Positions 42,539 through 51,056 of a stretch of DNA of 64,000 bases are shown here, one piece after another; positions within the stretch are counted from its first letter, which is position 1, and each line of letters opens with the position of its first letter. This stretch comes from Liquorilactobacillus ghanensis DSM 18630 (GTDB lineage: Bacteria > Bacillota > Bacilli > Lactobacillales > Lactobacillaceae): assembly GCF_001435235.1 (NCBI RefSeq), contig NZ_AZGB01000001.1, positions 62,001-126,000 of the forward strand, in the 5' to 3' direction. A program made the position numbers and the translations under genes. The notes beneath the pieces were generated by a model. It was not told the DNA's origin and did no database searches. It was given only the letters and a program-made list of their open reading frames with translations.

Positions 42539-42567
42539 AAGATACCCGATATTTGTCTTCAAGTCAA
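42539..42567 (-). promoter_or_regulatory. Promoter of the hisS T-box leader
   Basis: TTGACT (42567-42562), 17-base spacer, TATCTT (42544-42539) on the minus strand. Confidence 0.65.
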
Positions 42568-42627
42568 GCTCAGCAAAATAATCAAGTTTCAATTCACAGT
42601 TGTTAAACGCTGGCAACATTTATTTGG

Positions 42628-42633
42628 TATAAT
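42628..42633 (+). promoter_or_regulatory. Extended -10 promoter of the amidase gene
   Basis: TGGTATAAT on the plus strand, a perfect TGn-extended -10, 40 bases before the start codon; no good -35. Confidence 0.6.
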
Positions 42634-42672
42634 AAACTGGTTAAAAAAAGTTTATTGGAGTCTAATTTAATT

Positions 42673-43536
42673 ATGAGAAGAAGCAAAAAACAACATTCAT
42701 CATTCAAATTCACTAATTTAGCAATTCTCATCTTAATTATTGCTGCACTGATGGGAATTATTATCAGTCGGACTTTCGCTTATTTCAAACAAGTCAAAGT
42801 TAACGTCAATCAAACCACTTTGCGCAAAGGTCCCGGAGTCGAATACCAAAAAATTAAACAGCTAAAACATGGAAGCCGTTTAACAGTTATTCGCAGCAAA
42901 TACCATTGGTACTATGTCCGCACCAGTCAGAATAACTTCGGCTGGGTAGCTAACTGGAATCTACAGCCTCAAGGTCCCAAAAAAGTCCATCATTTAAGCG
43001 ATGCCACTATTGTACTCGATCCGGGACATGGTGGTTCAGATTCTGGTGCGCTCTCAAGTAATGGAAAGATGGAGAAAACTTATACGTTGAAGCTGGCTAA
43101 AGATGTTGCTCGCCGGCTGCGCTCGCGCGGAACTAAAGTCTACCTAACGCGCAGCAGTGATCATTTTGTCAGTCTGGCAGCACGACCGGCACTCTCCAAC
43201 CAAGTCCACGCCGACGCCTTTATTAGTTTCCACTTTGATTCATCACCAATTGAAAATTCAGCTTCCGGGGTCACGACTTACTATTATCATCGCCAGTTAT
43301 CTTATCGGCTAGCCAGCTCCATCAATCACCGTTTCAACAATATCAGTTTGGAGAACCGCGGTATCGAGTTTGGAAATTTTGAAGTGATCCGCGATAATGA
43401 TTTTCCAGCCATTTTATTAGAGATGGGCTATATTAACACTGACCGTGACTTCCAGCAAATCAACAATGCCCATTATCGTACTACGGTAGCAAAAGATGTT
43501 GTCGCTGGCTTAAGCAAATACTTTGATGGCAATTAG
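42673..43536 (+). CDS. N-acetylmuramoyl-L-alanine amidase with SH3b domain
   Basis: Cell-wall hydrolase that cuts the bond between MurNAc and the stem peptide. An N-terminal signal anchor (about 14-36, NLAILILIIAALMGIIISRT) places it outside the cell; then a bacterial SH3 domain (about 45-105, TLRKGPGVEYQKIKQL) and an Amidase_3 catalytic domain (about 112-287) with zinc-site motifs VLDPGHGGSDSG, SFHFDSS and the catalytic ILLEMGYINT. Start ATG 42673; the TTG 18 bases upstream lies in the ribosome site. Length 287. Convergent with the HAD gene, one base apart. Confidence 0.93.
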   Translation: MRRSKKQHSSFKFTNLAILILIIAALMGIIISRTFAYFKQVKVNVNQTTLRKGPGVEYQKIKQLKHGSRLTVIRSKYHWYYVRTSQNNFGWVANWNLQPQGPKKVHHLSDATIVLDPGHGGSDSGALSSNGKMEKTYTLKLAKDVARRLRSRGTKVYLTRSSDHFVSLAARPALSNQVHADAFISFHFDSSPIENSASGVTTYYYHRQLSYRLASSINHRFNNISLENRGIEFGNFEVIRDNDFPAILLEMGYINTDRDFQQINNAHYRTTVAKDVVAGLSKYFDGN

Positions 43537-43537
43537 A

Positions 43538-44173
43538 TCAGCGACCAGCCAGTTCCAATTGCAGTTCGCGATAACTGGTAAAGCGCTGATTTTCACTGCC
43601 TGTCGGAATCAGCCCATCGGAATCAAACAGCCAACCTTGAAAACCGGCCCGCTGCCCGGCAATTATATCAAGCGGTCGATCACCGATCATAACGGAAGCT
43701 GTTGGATCAAGCGCAAACTTTTGACAGAGATAATTTAAAGATTGCGGATCCGGTTTGCGGGCAAAACCCATCTCAGCCGTTACCCCGCCCGTAAAATATG
43801 CCGTTAAATCGGCTCGCTGTAAAAGTTCCCAAGCAAACTTATTCCGATGTGTCAGTAAAAATTGCCGACAACCCTGGGCGGCCAAGGAGCTACAAAAATC
43901 TTTAACATCAGGAAACGGGCGTGCCTGTAAACAATTTTTAGCCTCAATTGCATGAAATTTTTGTTTCATTAAAGTTGTCTGCGGTCCTTGTCCCGTAAAA
44001 AATTCAATGGTCTCACTGACTGAAGTTTGCCGTAAATGCCGATAAACCTCTTCAGAAGCCAAAGTCAGACCAAGCTGGGCGGCAGCTTCTTGAAAACTGA
44101 CGGTCATTTCCGGATAAGTATCAAATAAAGTTCCATCAAAATCCCAACAAAAGTTTTTTAAAACTGGCTGCAT
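43538..44173 (-). CDS. HAD-superfamily phosphatase (phosphoglycolate phosphatase-like)
   Basis: Haloacid dehalogenase-fold hydrolase of 211 residues. Motif 1 WDFDGTLFDTYPE near residue 9 holds the nucleophile Asp, motif 2 is LLTHRN near 106, the conserved Lys is in RKPDPQSLNYL near 139 and motif 4 is MIGDRPLDI near 160. A helical cap (about 18-85) marks subfamily I. The substrate is not predictable. It overlaps nothing but leaves no room for a terminator against the amidase gene. Confidence 0.88.
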   Translation of the reverse strand: MQPVLKNFCWDFDGTLFDTYPEMTVSFQEAAAQLGLTLASEEVYRHLRQTSVSETIEFFTGQGPQTTLMKQKFHAIEAKNCLQARPFPDVKDFCSSLAAQGCRQFLLTHRNKFAWELLQRADLTAYFTGGVTAEMGFARKPDPQSLNYLCQKFALDPTASVMIGDRPLDIIAGQRAGFQGWLFDSDGLIPTGSENQRFTSYRELQLELAGR

Positions 44174-44182
44174 ATTTGTAAG

Positions 44183-45136
44183 TCATCTCCTCTTTTTTAA
44201 CCAATCAACGGCGACATTCATCGCCAATCGACAAGCATTCGACTGATCAAGCTGGTTCTTCACAGTAAAATCATGTATTGTTCCCTGAAAACGAATCTGA
44301 GCGATCTCTACCCCGGCATCCCGCAGTTTTCGGCCCATTGCTTCGCCTTCATCCCGCACTGGATCAGCTTCTGCCGTAATAATCAATGTCTCGGGAAGAG
44401 ATTTTAGTTCTTTTAGCGATGCTTGTAGCGGCAGCAAACTGCTGTCGTGCTTAGCCAGCTGCTCAGCTGTTAAATATTGCTGCCAACAAAATTTCATCTG
44501 TTCGCGCGTCAAATCATAGCCGCCGGCAAATTGATGATATGAATTCGTATCAAAGTTTGCATTGACTACCGGACAGAAAAACAGCATTTTATAAATTGCT
44601 GCTTGAGCACTCGCTTCACGTAAAACCAAACCCAATCCCAGTGCAGCTCCGGTGTCATCTCCAGCCAGCAGCAACCGTTTAAGCGTCAACGGTTCCGTAG
44701 CGATAATTTGTGGCAGTTGCTTAAATAGCTGCTGCAGCTGCTCTAATTGAAATGGAGCCCGTTTCTCAGGTGCCAAAGCATACTGCGGAAAAATAATTCC
44801 TACTCGGGCCCGTTTGACCAGCTCTCGCAATAATTTATCATATGAATTTATTCCTCCAGTTACAAACTGTCCTCCATGAAAATAGAGTAAGGTGGGAATT
44901 TTTTCTTGCGGTTTCAAATTATCAGGCAATAAAATTCTAATTGGTAATTTTCCTAGTTTTTCACCCAGATCAATCGTTCGATCATGAAAAATTACTGAAT
45001 GAAGATAGACCGGCGTTCGTTGATCCATCACCAATTGTTGCCGTAGAACCGTTAAACCAATTGTCGTCGGTACAAAAATATTTTGTCTTTGCGCACAAAA
45101 ACGCTTTGCTGTCGGTTCAAGTGAAATTAACTGCAT
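44183..45136 (-). CDS. Alpha/beta hydrolase, HSL-like, with altered nucleophile
   Basis: Alpha/beta hydrolase of about 317 residues resembling the hormone-sensitive lipase family: oxyanion HGG in LLYFHGGQFVTGG near residue 85, the acid in TAEADPVRDEG near 260 and the histidine in GTIHDF near 290. The nucleophile elbow, normally GDSAGG, reads GDDTGA (about 160): the serine is replaced by aspartate (codon GAC). The protein may be inactive as an esterase or use another chemistry. Start ATG 45136 follows GGTGAGG. It lies between dtd and the HAD gene, possibly cotranscribed. Confidence 0.8.
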   Translation of the reverse strand: MQLISLEPTAKRFCAQRQNIFVPTTIGLTVLRQQLVMDQRTPVYLHSVIFHDRTIDLGEKLGKLPIRILLPDNLKPQEKIPTLLYFHGGQFVTGGINSYDKLLRELVKRARVGIIFPQYALAPEKRAPFQLEQLQQLFKQLPQIIATEPLTLKRLLLAGDDTGAALGLGLVLREASAQAAIYKMLFFCPVVNANFDTNSYHQFAGGYDLTREQMKFCWQQYLTAEQLAKHDSSLLPLQASLKELKSLPETLIITAEADPVRDEGEAMGRKLRDAGVEIAQIRFQGTIHDFTVKNQLDQSNACRLAMNVAVDWLKKRR

Positions 45137-45171
45137 TACCTCACCTTCTTCATTCAACATTAATTTTAAAA

Positions 45172-45621
45172 CTAAAGCATATGCTCTGTATCATAAATCA
45201 GCGTCACCGGGCCATCATTTACTAATGAGACTTGCATATCAGCGCCAAAAATTCCTTCTGCAACGGTAATTTTTTCTGCACGCAAAGCCTGATTGAACTT
45301 TTGATAATTAATTTTAGCAACGGCCGGATCCTGCGCTAAGGAAAATCCCGGTCGATTTCCTTTACGCAAAGCCGCGTATAAAGTAAACTGCGAAACCGAC
45401 AGAATTTGACCGCCAATTTGATGAATATCAAAATTCAATTTACCTTCATCATCGGAAAAGATTCGTAAATTACTGATCTTATGCACTAAATAATCAATTT
45501 CTTTTTGACCATCTGCTGGTGCAAAACCGACTAACAGCAAATATCCCTGATCAATCTTGCCGACTGTCTGCTGGTCAACGCTGACACTGGCCCGTTTAAC
45601 CCGTTGTAAAACTACTCGCAT
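45172..45621 (-). CDS. dtd: D-aminoacyl-tRNA deacylase
   Basis: Removes D-amino acids (and mischarged glycine) from tRNAs. Active-site motifs SQFTLYAALRKGNRPGF near residue 78 and the cross-subunit VNDGPVTLI near 137 (the usual NxGPVT). Length 149 is standard. It follows rel by 16 bases, the conserved rel-dtd pair. Confidence 0.96.
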   Translation of the reverse strand: MRVVLQRVKRASVSVDQQTVGKIDQGYLLLVGFAPADGQKEIDYLVHKISNLRIFSDDEGKLNFDIHQIGGQILSVSQFTLYAALRKGNRPGFSLAQDPAVAKINYQKFNQALRAEKITVAEGIFGADMQVSLVNDGPVTLIYDTEHML

Positions 45622-45637
45622 AAATTCAACCTGCCTT

Positions 45638-47860
45638 CTAATGAATTACCCGTTTAACTACATAAACATCAGGAACTTTTTTAATATTATCAACTACCCG
45701 CTGTAAATGAACACGATCACGGATACCAACTGTCACATCCATCGTTGCCAACTTATTGTGATCGACCCGGCCATTGACCGAATTCAACTGGCGCGTGCTG
45801 TTGTTTAAAGCCTGCAATATATCATTTAATAGCCCCGAACGATTGTAGCCTTGAATTTGTAAATCGGTATTATAATAGCTCTGATTGTCAGAAACCGAAT
45901 TCCAAGCAACTTCAATCAGCCGATCGCCATTTTTTTCAGCATGTTTAACATTTGGACAATCAAGCCGATGAATTGAAACTCCTCGTCCCTTGGTGATATA
46001 GCCAACAATTTTGTCACCAGGAATCGGATTGCAGCAATGGCTTAACCGCACCAGTAAATTGTCGACCCCAGCAATTATTACAGCTGCTTTCTTGCCTTTT
46101 TCTTCAGTTGGTGCCGGTTCATGAGAAATTTCTTGGTGATCCTCCAATAAAGCTTTTTCCGCTTCACGCTTGCGATTGACCTCAATTTTTTGCCGAATCT
46201 TTTCGGTTAAAATGTTGATTACACCTAGTGGGGCCAGTTCGCCAAAGCCCAACGCTGCATACAAATCATCGACGGCCGAAAATTTCTTTTTCTGCAGAAC
46301 TTTCTGTAAATTTTCTGCAAGTAAAACTTTTTTGGGCTCATAACCCATTTCAATTAAATTAGTATTTAAAATTTCCTTGCCTTTTTCAATATTTTCAACC
46401 CGATCACGCTGCTTGAAAAAGCGTCTTATTTTATTGCGTGCCTTATTAGTATGAACTAATTTTAACCAATCCCGACTAGGTCCAGCTGAATTGGTTGAAG
46501 TTAAAATATCAACAATTTCACCATTTTTGATTTGATAATCCAGTGGTACAATTTTGCCATTGACTTTAGCCCCCACAGTTTGGTTGCCGATTTCAGTATG
46601 AATTGAATACGCCATATCCAATGGACCAGCTCCTTTAGGCAATTCCAAAACATCGCCTTTAGGAGTAAATACATAAACCCGGTCTCCGAATAAATCGCCT
46701 TTGACACTTTCCATAAATTCAGCCGCATCATCGCTTTCATCCTGCAATTCAACAATTTCTTTAAACCAATTCAGTTTATTGCCGGTTTCATCTTGTTTAA
46801 TGCCATCCGTCTTGCCTTCTTTATAGGCCCAATGTGCAGCAACCCCATATTCAGCTACCCGATGCATTTCTTTAGTCCGAATCTGCACTTCAAATGGTTT
46901 GCCGTTTGGTCCAATAACTGTGGTATGCAAGGATTGGTACATATTTGCTTTCGGCATGGCGATGTAATCTTTAAACCGACCGGGCATTGGTTTCCATTTG
47001 GTATGAATTGCCCCTAAAACAGCGTAGCAATCTTTAATTGAATGAACAATTACTCTAACCGCCAGCAAATCATAAATTTGACTGAATTGTTTATGCTGAT
47101 CCTTCATTTTTCGATAAATCGAATAAATATGTTTCGGACGACCATAAATTTCGCAATCCAAGTCAAGATCAGCTATGGCTGCTTTAATTTCAACAATTGC
47201 ATGTTCAATATATTCGACTCGTTCTGTCCGCTTAGAATTCATCAAATGCACAATACGATAGTACTGTTGGGGATTCAAGTAGCGCAATGAAACATCTTCC
47301 AGTTCCCATTTAATTGTACTAATTCCTAAACGGTCTGCCAACGGAGCATAAATTTCCAAAGTTTCATTGGCAATTCGCCGTTGCTTATCCGGCCGTAAAT
47401 GATTTAATGTCCGCATATTATGCAGTCGATCCGCCAATTTAACGATAATTACCCGCAAATCTTTTGACATGGCCAACAGTAGTTTGCGATGATTCTCAGC
47501 CAATTGTTCGCGGTGCGACTTATACCTGATTTTACTAAGTTTGGTAACTCCGTCAACGATCACTTCTACTTCTCTGCCAAAAAGTTCTTTGACATCGCCT
47601 AAAGTTACATTGGTATCTTCAACTACATCATGCAAAAAGCCAGCACAAACAGTTGCCGGATCCATCTTCAAATCAGCTAAAATTCCCGCTACTTGAATCG
47701 GATGGATAATATAAGGTTCACCAGACTGGCGGCGCTGATCATGATGAACATATGCCGCAAAGCTATAAGCTTTCTTTACCAACTCAACATGTTCGTCATT
47801 CATATAATGCCGAACCATCTTAAAAACATCTTCAGCTGTCCAAATTGTCTCTTTTTCCAA
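45638..47860 (-). CDS. rel: Bifunctional (p)ppGpp synthetase/hydrolase Rel
   Basis: Makes and degrades the stringent-response alarmone. HD hydrolase domain with the intact GFLHDVVEDT motif near residue 73, synthetase domain (about 240-350, YDLLAVRVIVHSIKDCYAVLG and PNGKPFEVQIRT), TGS domain (about 395-455, VYVFTPKGDVLELP), then a conserved-cysteine block (LSHCCNPIPGD near 610) and a C-terminal ACT domain. Both catalytic domains look intact. The start is TTG 47860 behind GGGGGAG; 740 residues is usual. Confidence 0.97.
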   Translation of the reverse strand: MEKETIWTAEDVFKMVRHYMNDEHVELVKKAYSFAAYVHHDQRRQSGEPYIIHPIQVAGILADLKMDPATVCAGFLHDVVEDTNVTLGDVKELFGREVEVIVDGVTKLSKIRYKSHREQLAENHRKLLLAMSKDLRVIIVKLADRLHNMRTLNHLRPDKQRRIANETLEIYAPLADRLGISTIKWELEDVSLRYLNPQQYYRIVHLMNSKRTERVEYIEHAIVEIKAAIADLDLDCEIYGRPKHIYSIYRKMKDQHKQFSQIYDLLAVRVIVHSIKDCYAVLGAIHTKWKPMPGRFKDYIAMPKANMYQSLHTTVIGPNGKPFEVQIRTKEMHRVAEYGVAAHWAYKEGKTDGIKQDETGNKLNWFKEIVELQDESDDAAEFMESVKGDLFGDRVYVFTPKGDVLELPKGAGPLDMAYSIHTEIGNQTVGAKVNGKIVPLDYQIKNGEIVDILTSTNSAGPSRDWLKLVHTNKARNKIRRFFKQRDRVENIEKGKEILNTNLIEMGYEPKKVLLAENLQKVLQKKKFSAVDDLYAALGFGELAPLGVINILTEKIRQKIEVNRKREAEKALLEDHQEISHEPAPTEEKGKKAAVIIAGVDNLLVRLSHCCNPIPGDKIVGYITKGRGVSIHRLDCPNVKHAEKNGDRLIEVAWNSVSDNQSYYNTDLQIQGYNRSGLLNDILQALNNSTRQLNSVNGRVDHNKLATMDVTVGIRDRVHLQRVVDNIKKVPDVYVVKRVIH

Positions 47861-47883
47861 TTATTCCACTCCCCCAACTAAAT

Positions 47884-47911
47884 AAAAAAGCGGCTGCTAG
47901 TTGCCGCTTCA
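47884..47911 (-). terminator. Terminator between the DUF3397 gene and rel
   Basis: AAGCGGCAA CTAG CAGCCGCTT stem-loop on the minus strand (47909-47888, one unpaired position) followed by TTTTTAT. The rel promoter must lie in the few bases after it, or rel is transcribed by readthrough. Confidence 0.85.
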
Positions 47912-47921
47912 ATCTGCTAAA

Positions 47922-48248
47922 TTATCGGCGAACCATTCCACAAGCTAAAAAAGCAAAAATTGCATAAATTGCTGCAAAGTAATAAGCAAAACTAGCAAAA
48001 AAGAAATGAACCCCGATTAAAAAAAGTAGTGGGAAAAAGATCAGATAAACTAGTGGTTGTGACTTAAAACCGACAAGTAAACCGCTCGCCAAAGCATACA
48101 AAACATTAATTCCGAAAAGAATAATTCCCATCCGCTGAATATCAGTTATATCTAATTCAATAAAAATAATCGGAACTACAAATGAAAGTGCAGCAGCAAA
48201 TGCCGCATACCATAAAGTTGTTAACGAAAAAAAACTGCTTTTATTCAT
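47922..48248 (-). CDS. DUF3397 family membrane protein
   Basis: A 108-residue protein with four hydrophobic segments (about 9-30, 39-61, 66-84 and 86-104) and little else, matching the DUF3397 family of lactobacilli by length and context. Start ATG 48248 with GGAGAG 7 bases upstream. Function unknown. Confidence 0.7.
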   Translation of the reverse strand: MNKSSFFSLTTLWYAAFAAALSFVVPIIFIELDITDIQRMGIILFGINVLYALASGLLVGFKSQPLVYLIFFPLLFLIGVHFFFASFAYYFAAIYAIFAFLACGMVRR

Positions 48249-48289
48249 AAAGAACTCTCCAATTTCCATTACTCATGATTGCTACTATT

Positions 48290-49045
48290 TTAACCTAATT
48301 CTAGAACAAAAGAAAGCACCGAAAGTAAATACCACGGAGCTGTCTCTGCTCGTAAAATCCGTGGACCCAGTCCGGCTGGCTGACATCCCTGCTGCTGCAA
48401 AAAATCAATTTCGGCTGCAGAAATTCCCCCTTCTGGTCCAAATACCGCCAACAAGTTATTAGAACCGAGTTCGATCAGCTGCTGCAATTTTTGTGCAACT
48501 TGATATAGTGTTTGCTTTTCACCTTGCTTAGCTGCTTCTTCATATGCAACTAATTTAACGTTATAATCTGCAAATGGTACAGCTGCCAATTGCGGGTAAA
48601 AGTCAATCGTTGGAATTTGTGTCCGATGTGACTGTTCGGCTGCTGCTTGAGCTATTTTTTGCAGCCGTTGCAATTTTTTAGGAACCTTTCCTGCCTGCCA
48701 CTGAGCAATCGAATACGCACTATTAAAAAAAACAATTCGAGCTGCCCCTAATTCAGTTGCTTTTTGAACAATTATCTCTGGCTTGGCATTTTTAGATAAG
48801 CCACAGGCGATCGTCACTGCTATCGGCAATTCAACTTGCGGCCTAGTCGTTTTAAGCCGCTTGGCTCGGGCTTGTGAAGCATTGATTTCAACTAATTCCA
48901 TTTCAGCAACTTGCTGCTGCTGATCTGTCAATTCAAAATGATCACCGACTTTAAGCCGCAATACTCTGATTGCATGTTTAAAAACTTCCGGTTCCAACTG
49001 ATAGTCTTGCGGAACGCTTGTCTGTTGAATGAAATAACGCTGCAT
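48290..49045 (-). CDS. rsmE: 16S rRNA (uracil(1498)-N3)-methyltransferase RsmE
   Basis: SPOUT-fold enzyme that methylates U1498 of 16S rRNA. N-terminal PUA-like part (MQRYFIQ..., HAIRVLRLKVGDHFEL near 25), then the knot domain with KNAKPEIIVQKATELGAARI near 97 and the SAM-binding VFGPEGGISAAEIDFL near 196 and LGPRILRAETAP near 220. Length 251 is normal. Directly follows prmA (11-base gap). Confidence 0.95.
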   Translation of the reverse strand: MQRYFIQQTSVPQDYQLEPEVFKHAIRVLRLKVGDHFELTDQQQQVAEMELVEINASQARAKRLKTTRPQVELPIAVTIACGLSKNAKPEIIVQKATELGAARIVFFNSAYSIAQWQAGKVPKKLQRLQKIAQAAAEQSHRTQIPTIDFYPQLAAVPFADYNVKLVAYEEAAKQGEKQTLYQVAQKLQQLIELGSNNLLAVFGPEGGISAAEIDFLQQQGCQPAGLGPRILRAETAPWYLLSVLSFVLELG

Positions 49046-49056
49046 TTAAAACTCCT

Positions 49057-49938
49057 TTAGTCCTGATTAATTTTAGCAACCAATGCACACCAATCGCCCA
49101 TTTGACTGCAATTTTCAATTAAAAAACCGTTGGCATTTAAAGTTTGGATAATTAATTCTCGTTTAGCTAGATTAATCCCCGATAATATAAAACGACCATT
49201 TAGCTGCAAATACTGCTTAGCAGTCGGAATCAATCGTAATAAAACTTCCGGCAAAATATTTGCCAACAACAAATCTGCTTTGCCGCTAGCTGCTGCCAAT
49301 AAATCACTTCGTTGGAAAGTAACGGCTTGCGCTGCCGGATTTAACTGCAGATTGCGTTTGGCAGCCTGCAAAGCCGCCAAATCATTTTCAAATGCTGCTG
49401 TCCGGCCGGCACCAAACAAACTGGCCGCAATACTCAAAATACCCGAACCAGCTCCCACATCAAAAACACTAGCCCCGGGAGACAGCAGAAATTCCAGCTG
49501 ATGCAATGCCAAAACGGTCGTGGGATGCATTCCAGTACCAAAAGATTTGCCGGGATCCAACCGCATAATAATTTCCCGCTGATCGCGCGCTTGATAATCT
49601 TGCCAGCGTGGAACGATCGTCAAAAAACGACTTATATGCTGAACATGATAATATTTTTCCCACTGATGTGCCCAACTCGTTTCGTCTACTTGTTCCAGCT
49701 GCAATTGGACTGAGCCGGGATCAAGACCAAAATTTTTTAATGCAATTACCTTTCTTTTAATTGCAGCTAATTTTTCCGTCAGTTTCTCATTCTCATCAAA
49801 ATAACCAATTACTGCTACCCTTTTTGCCGGTTGGATGGTAACTAATTGATTGCCTAAACTGCCGGCTTCAACTAAAATATTCTCAACTGCAGGCTGTGCT
49901 TGATTATTTACTTTAATCGTTAATTTTTGCCACTGCAA
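49057..49938 (-). CDS. prmA: Ribosomal protein L11 methyltransferase
   Basis: Trimethylates ribosomal protein uL11. The N-terminal substrate-binding domain (about 1-100) is followed by the Rossmann methyltransferase with GTGMHPTTVLALHQLE near residue 168, SVFDVGAGSGILSIAASLFG near 190 and LLLANILPEVLLRL near 250. The start is TTG 49938 (MQWQKLTIKV), 6 bases after GGAGGAA; the ATG 15 bases upstream would put the ribosome site inside the gene. Length 293 is close to the family norm. Follows the DUF3013 gene by 15 bases. Confidence 0.94.
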   Translation of the reverse strand: MQWQKLTIKVNNQAQPAVENILVEAGSLGNQLVTIQPAKRVAVIGYFDENEKLTEKLAAIKRKVIALKNFGLDPGSVQLQLEQVDETSWAHQWEKYYHVQHISRFLTIVPRWQDYQARDQREIIMRLDPGKSFGTGMHPTTVLALHQLEFLLSPGASVFDVGAGSGILSIAASLFGAGRTAAFENDLAALQAAKRNLQLNPAAQAVTFQRSDLLAAASGKADLLLANILPEVLLRLIPTAKQYLQLNGRFILSGINLAKRELIIQTLNANGFLIENCSQMGDWCALVAKINQD

Positions 49939-49953
49939 ACCATGTTCCTCCAT

Positions 49954-50445
49954 TTATTCAGGAATAGTCAGTCGTTGTGTGCTTTCGTGTTTATAATGTT
50001 GCAAAATTTCTTCAAACTCACTAGGTGACCACTCTAATTCAAATACTGCTACTTCTTGATCATTTAAAAAGTCAAGCAAATCAGACTCGCCGTTATCTAA
50101 TACAATCTGCAAATAACGGAAAAAGGCGCGCCCCATTGCCAGCGACCATCCTTCTTTGCCAGCAAATGGCAGACAAACCAAATAATCATTAGTTATCTGC
50201 GCTGGATCAAAACTTGTTCGATCATAAATTAAAATTGCATCTACAAAGGTAACAATCGGCTCATCTGATTCAACCCCAGTCAAATCAAAAATTGCATCGT
50301 GTAAATTGTTTTGCGCAAAAAAAGTTAATTCTAAATTAAAAGTCCGTTTATTTTCATTCCAAGTTAACTGAACATCACCATCAAAATCGAGCTGTTCAAT
50401 CCCTTTTGCTAAAAAATCCGGTAAAGTCTGCTTCAACCATGCCAC
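49954..50445 (-). CDS. DUF3013 family protein
   Basis: Acidic soluble protein of 163 residues matching DUF3013 of lactobacilli and streptococci, typically found upstream of prmA as here. Characteristic segments: FDGDVQLTWNENKRTFNLEL near residue 20, DAILIYDRTSFD near 68 and the acidic C-terminal FELEWSPSEFEEIL. No catalytic motif is visible and no function is known. It heads the DUF3013-prmA-rsmE transcript. Confidence 0.8.
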   Translation of the reverse strand: MAWLKQTLPDFLAKGIEQLDFDGDVQLTWNENKRTFNLELTFFAQNNLHDAIFDLTGVESDEPIVTFVDAILIYDRTSFDPAQITNDYLVCLPFAGKEGWSLAMGRAFFRYLQIVLDNGESDLLDFLNDQEVAVFELEWSPSEFEEILQHYKHESTQRLTIPE

Positions 50446-50471
50446 CTCCTGAATAAATTGTTGCTAATTAC

Positions 50472-50500
50472 ATATTAATATTTCGTAGCGATCCTGACAA
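50472..50500 (-). promoter_or_regulatory. Promoter of DUF3013-prmA-rsmE
   Basis: TTGTCA (50500-50495), 17-base spacer, TAATAT (50477-50472) on the minus strand. Confidence 0.65.
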
Positions 50501-50635
50501 TCTTTTCAGACACAAAGCCATAATTTATTTAACTACTGGAAAATCAGTAAAAACTTTGCTAGAATTAAATTAAAATTTAATTGGGGAAAGAAAATAACTC
50601 CTATTTATTTCTATGTCCTAGGGAGGAAATAGTTG

Positions 50636-50989
50636 ATGCTGAAAATTACTGGTTTAGTATTATATTTAATTTGGATAATTTTGCTTTTTTTCAAACTGCG
50701 GCATGCAGTTAAAACTAAACAGCTATCTTACAAAGAGCTCTTTTTTGGTAATCTCCCTTGGTACCGTAATTCTCGAAATTGGATATTGATCTTAGCAATA
50801 CTGCTTTGCGAAATAACTTTAGATCTTAAAACCTTTTATCTGCTGGTTTTGATCAGTGGCCTGCTATTAATCCTATTTTGCGGACTAATCAAACATTTTA
50901 AACTACGAAATTTTTATAGTGTTGCTGCACTAAGTCTGGTTGGTATCTTATTAGCTGCTGTCAGCAGTGCTATTTTATACCATTTATAA
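50636..50989 (+). CDS. Small hypothetical membrane protein
   Basis: A 117-residue protein with about four hydrophobic helices (3-20, 49-67, 69-84 and 95-115) separated by short basic loops (KLRHAVKTKQ, NLPWYRNSRN, KHFKLRN). ATG 50636 sits 9 bases after a strong GGGAGG site, and a TGCTAGAAT extended -10 lies about 65 bases upstream, so it looks expressed. I do not recognise the family; the small size and basic loops give no functional clue. A shared bidirectional terminator separates it from lepA. Confidence 0.7.
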   Translation: MLKITGLVLYLIWIILLFFKLRHAVKTKQLSYKELFFGNLPWYRNSRNWILILAILLCEITLDLKTFYLLVLISGLLLILFCGLIKHFKLRNFYSVAALSLVGILLAAVSSAILYHL

Positions 50990-51009
50990 GCAATTATAGT
51001 TATGTATGG

Positions 51010-51046
51010 AAAAAGATCGGCAAATAAATCTTTGCTGATCTTTTTT
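51010..51046. terminator. Bidirectional terminator between the small membrane protein gene and lepA
   Basis: AAAGATCGGCAAA / TTTGCTGATCTTT (one G-U) with A-tract on the left and T-tract on the right, active in both directions for the convergent genes. Confidence 0.9.
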
Positions 51047-51056
51047 GATGACTAGA

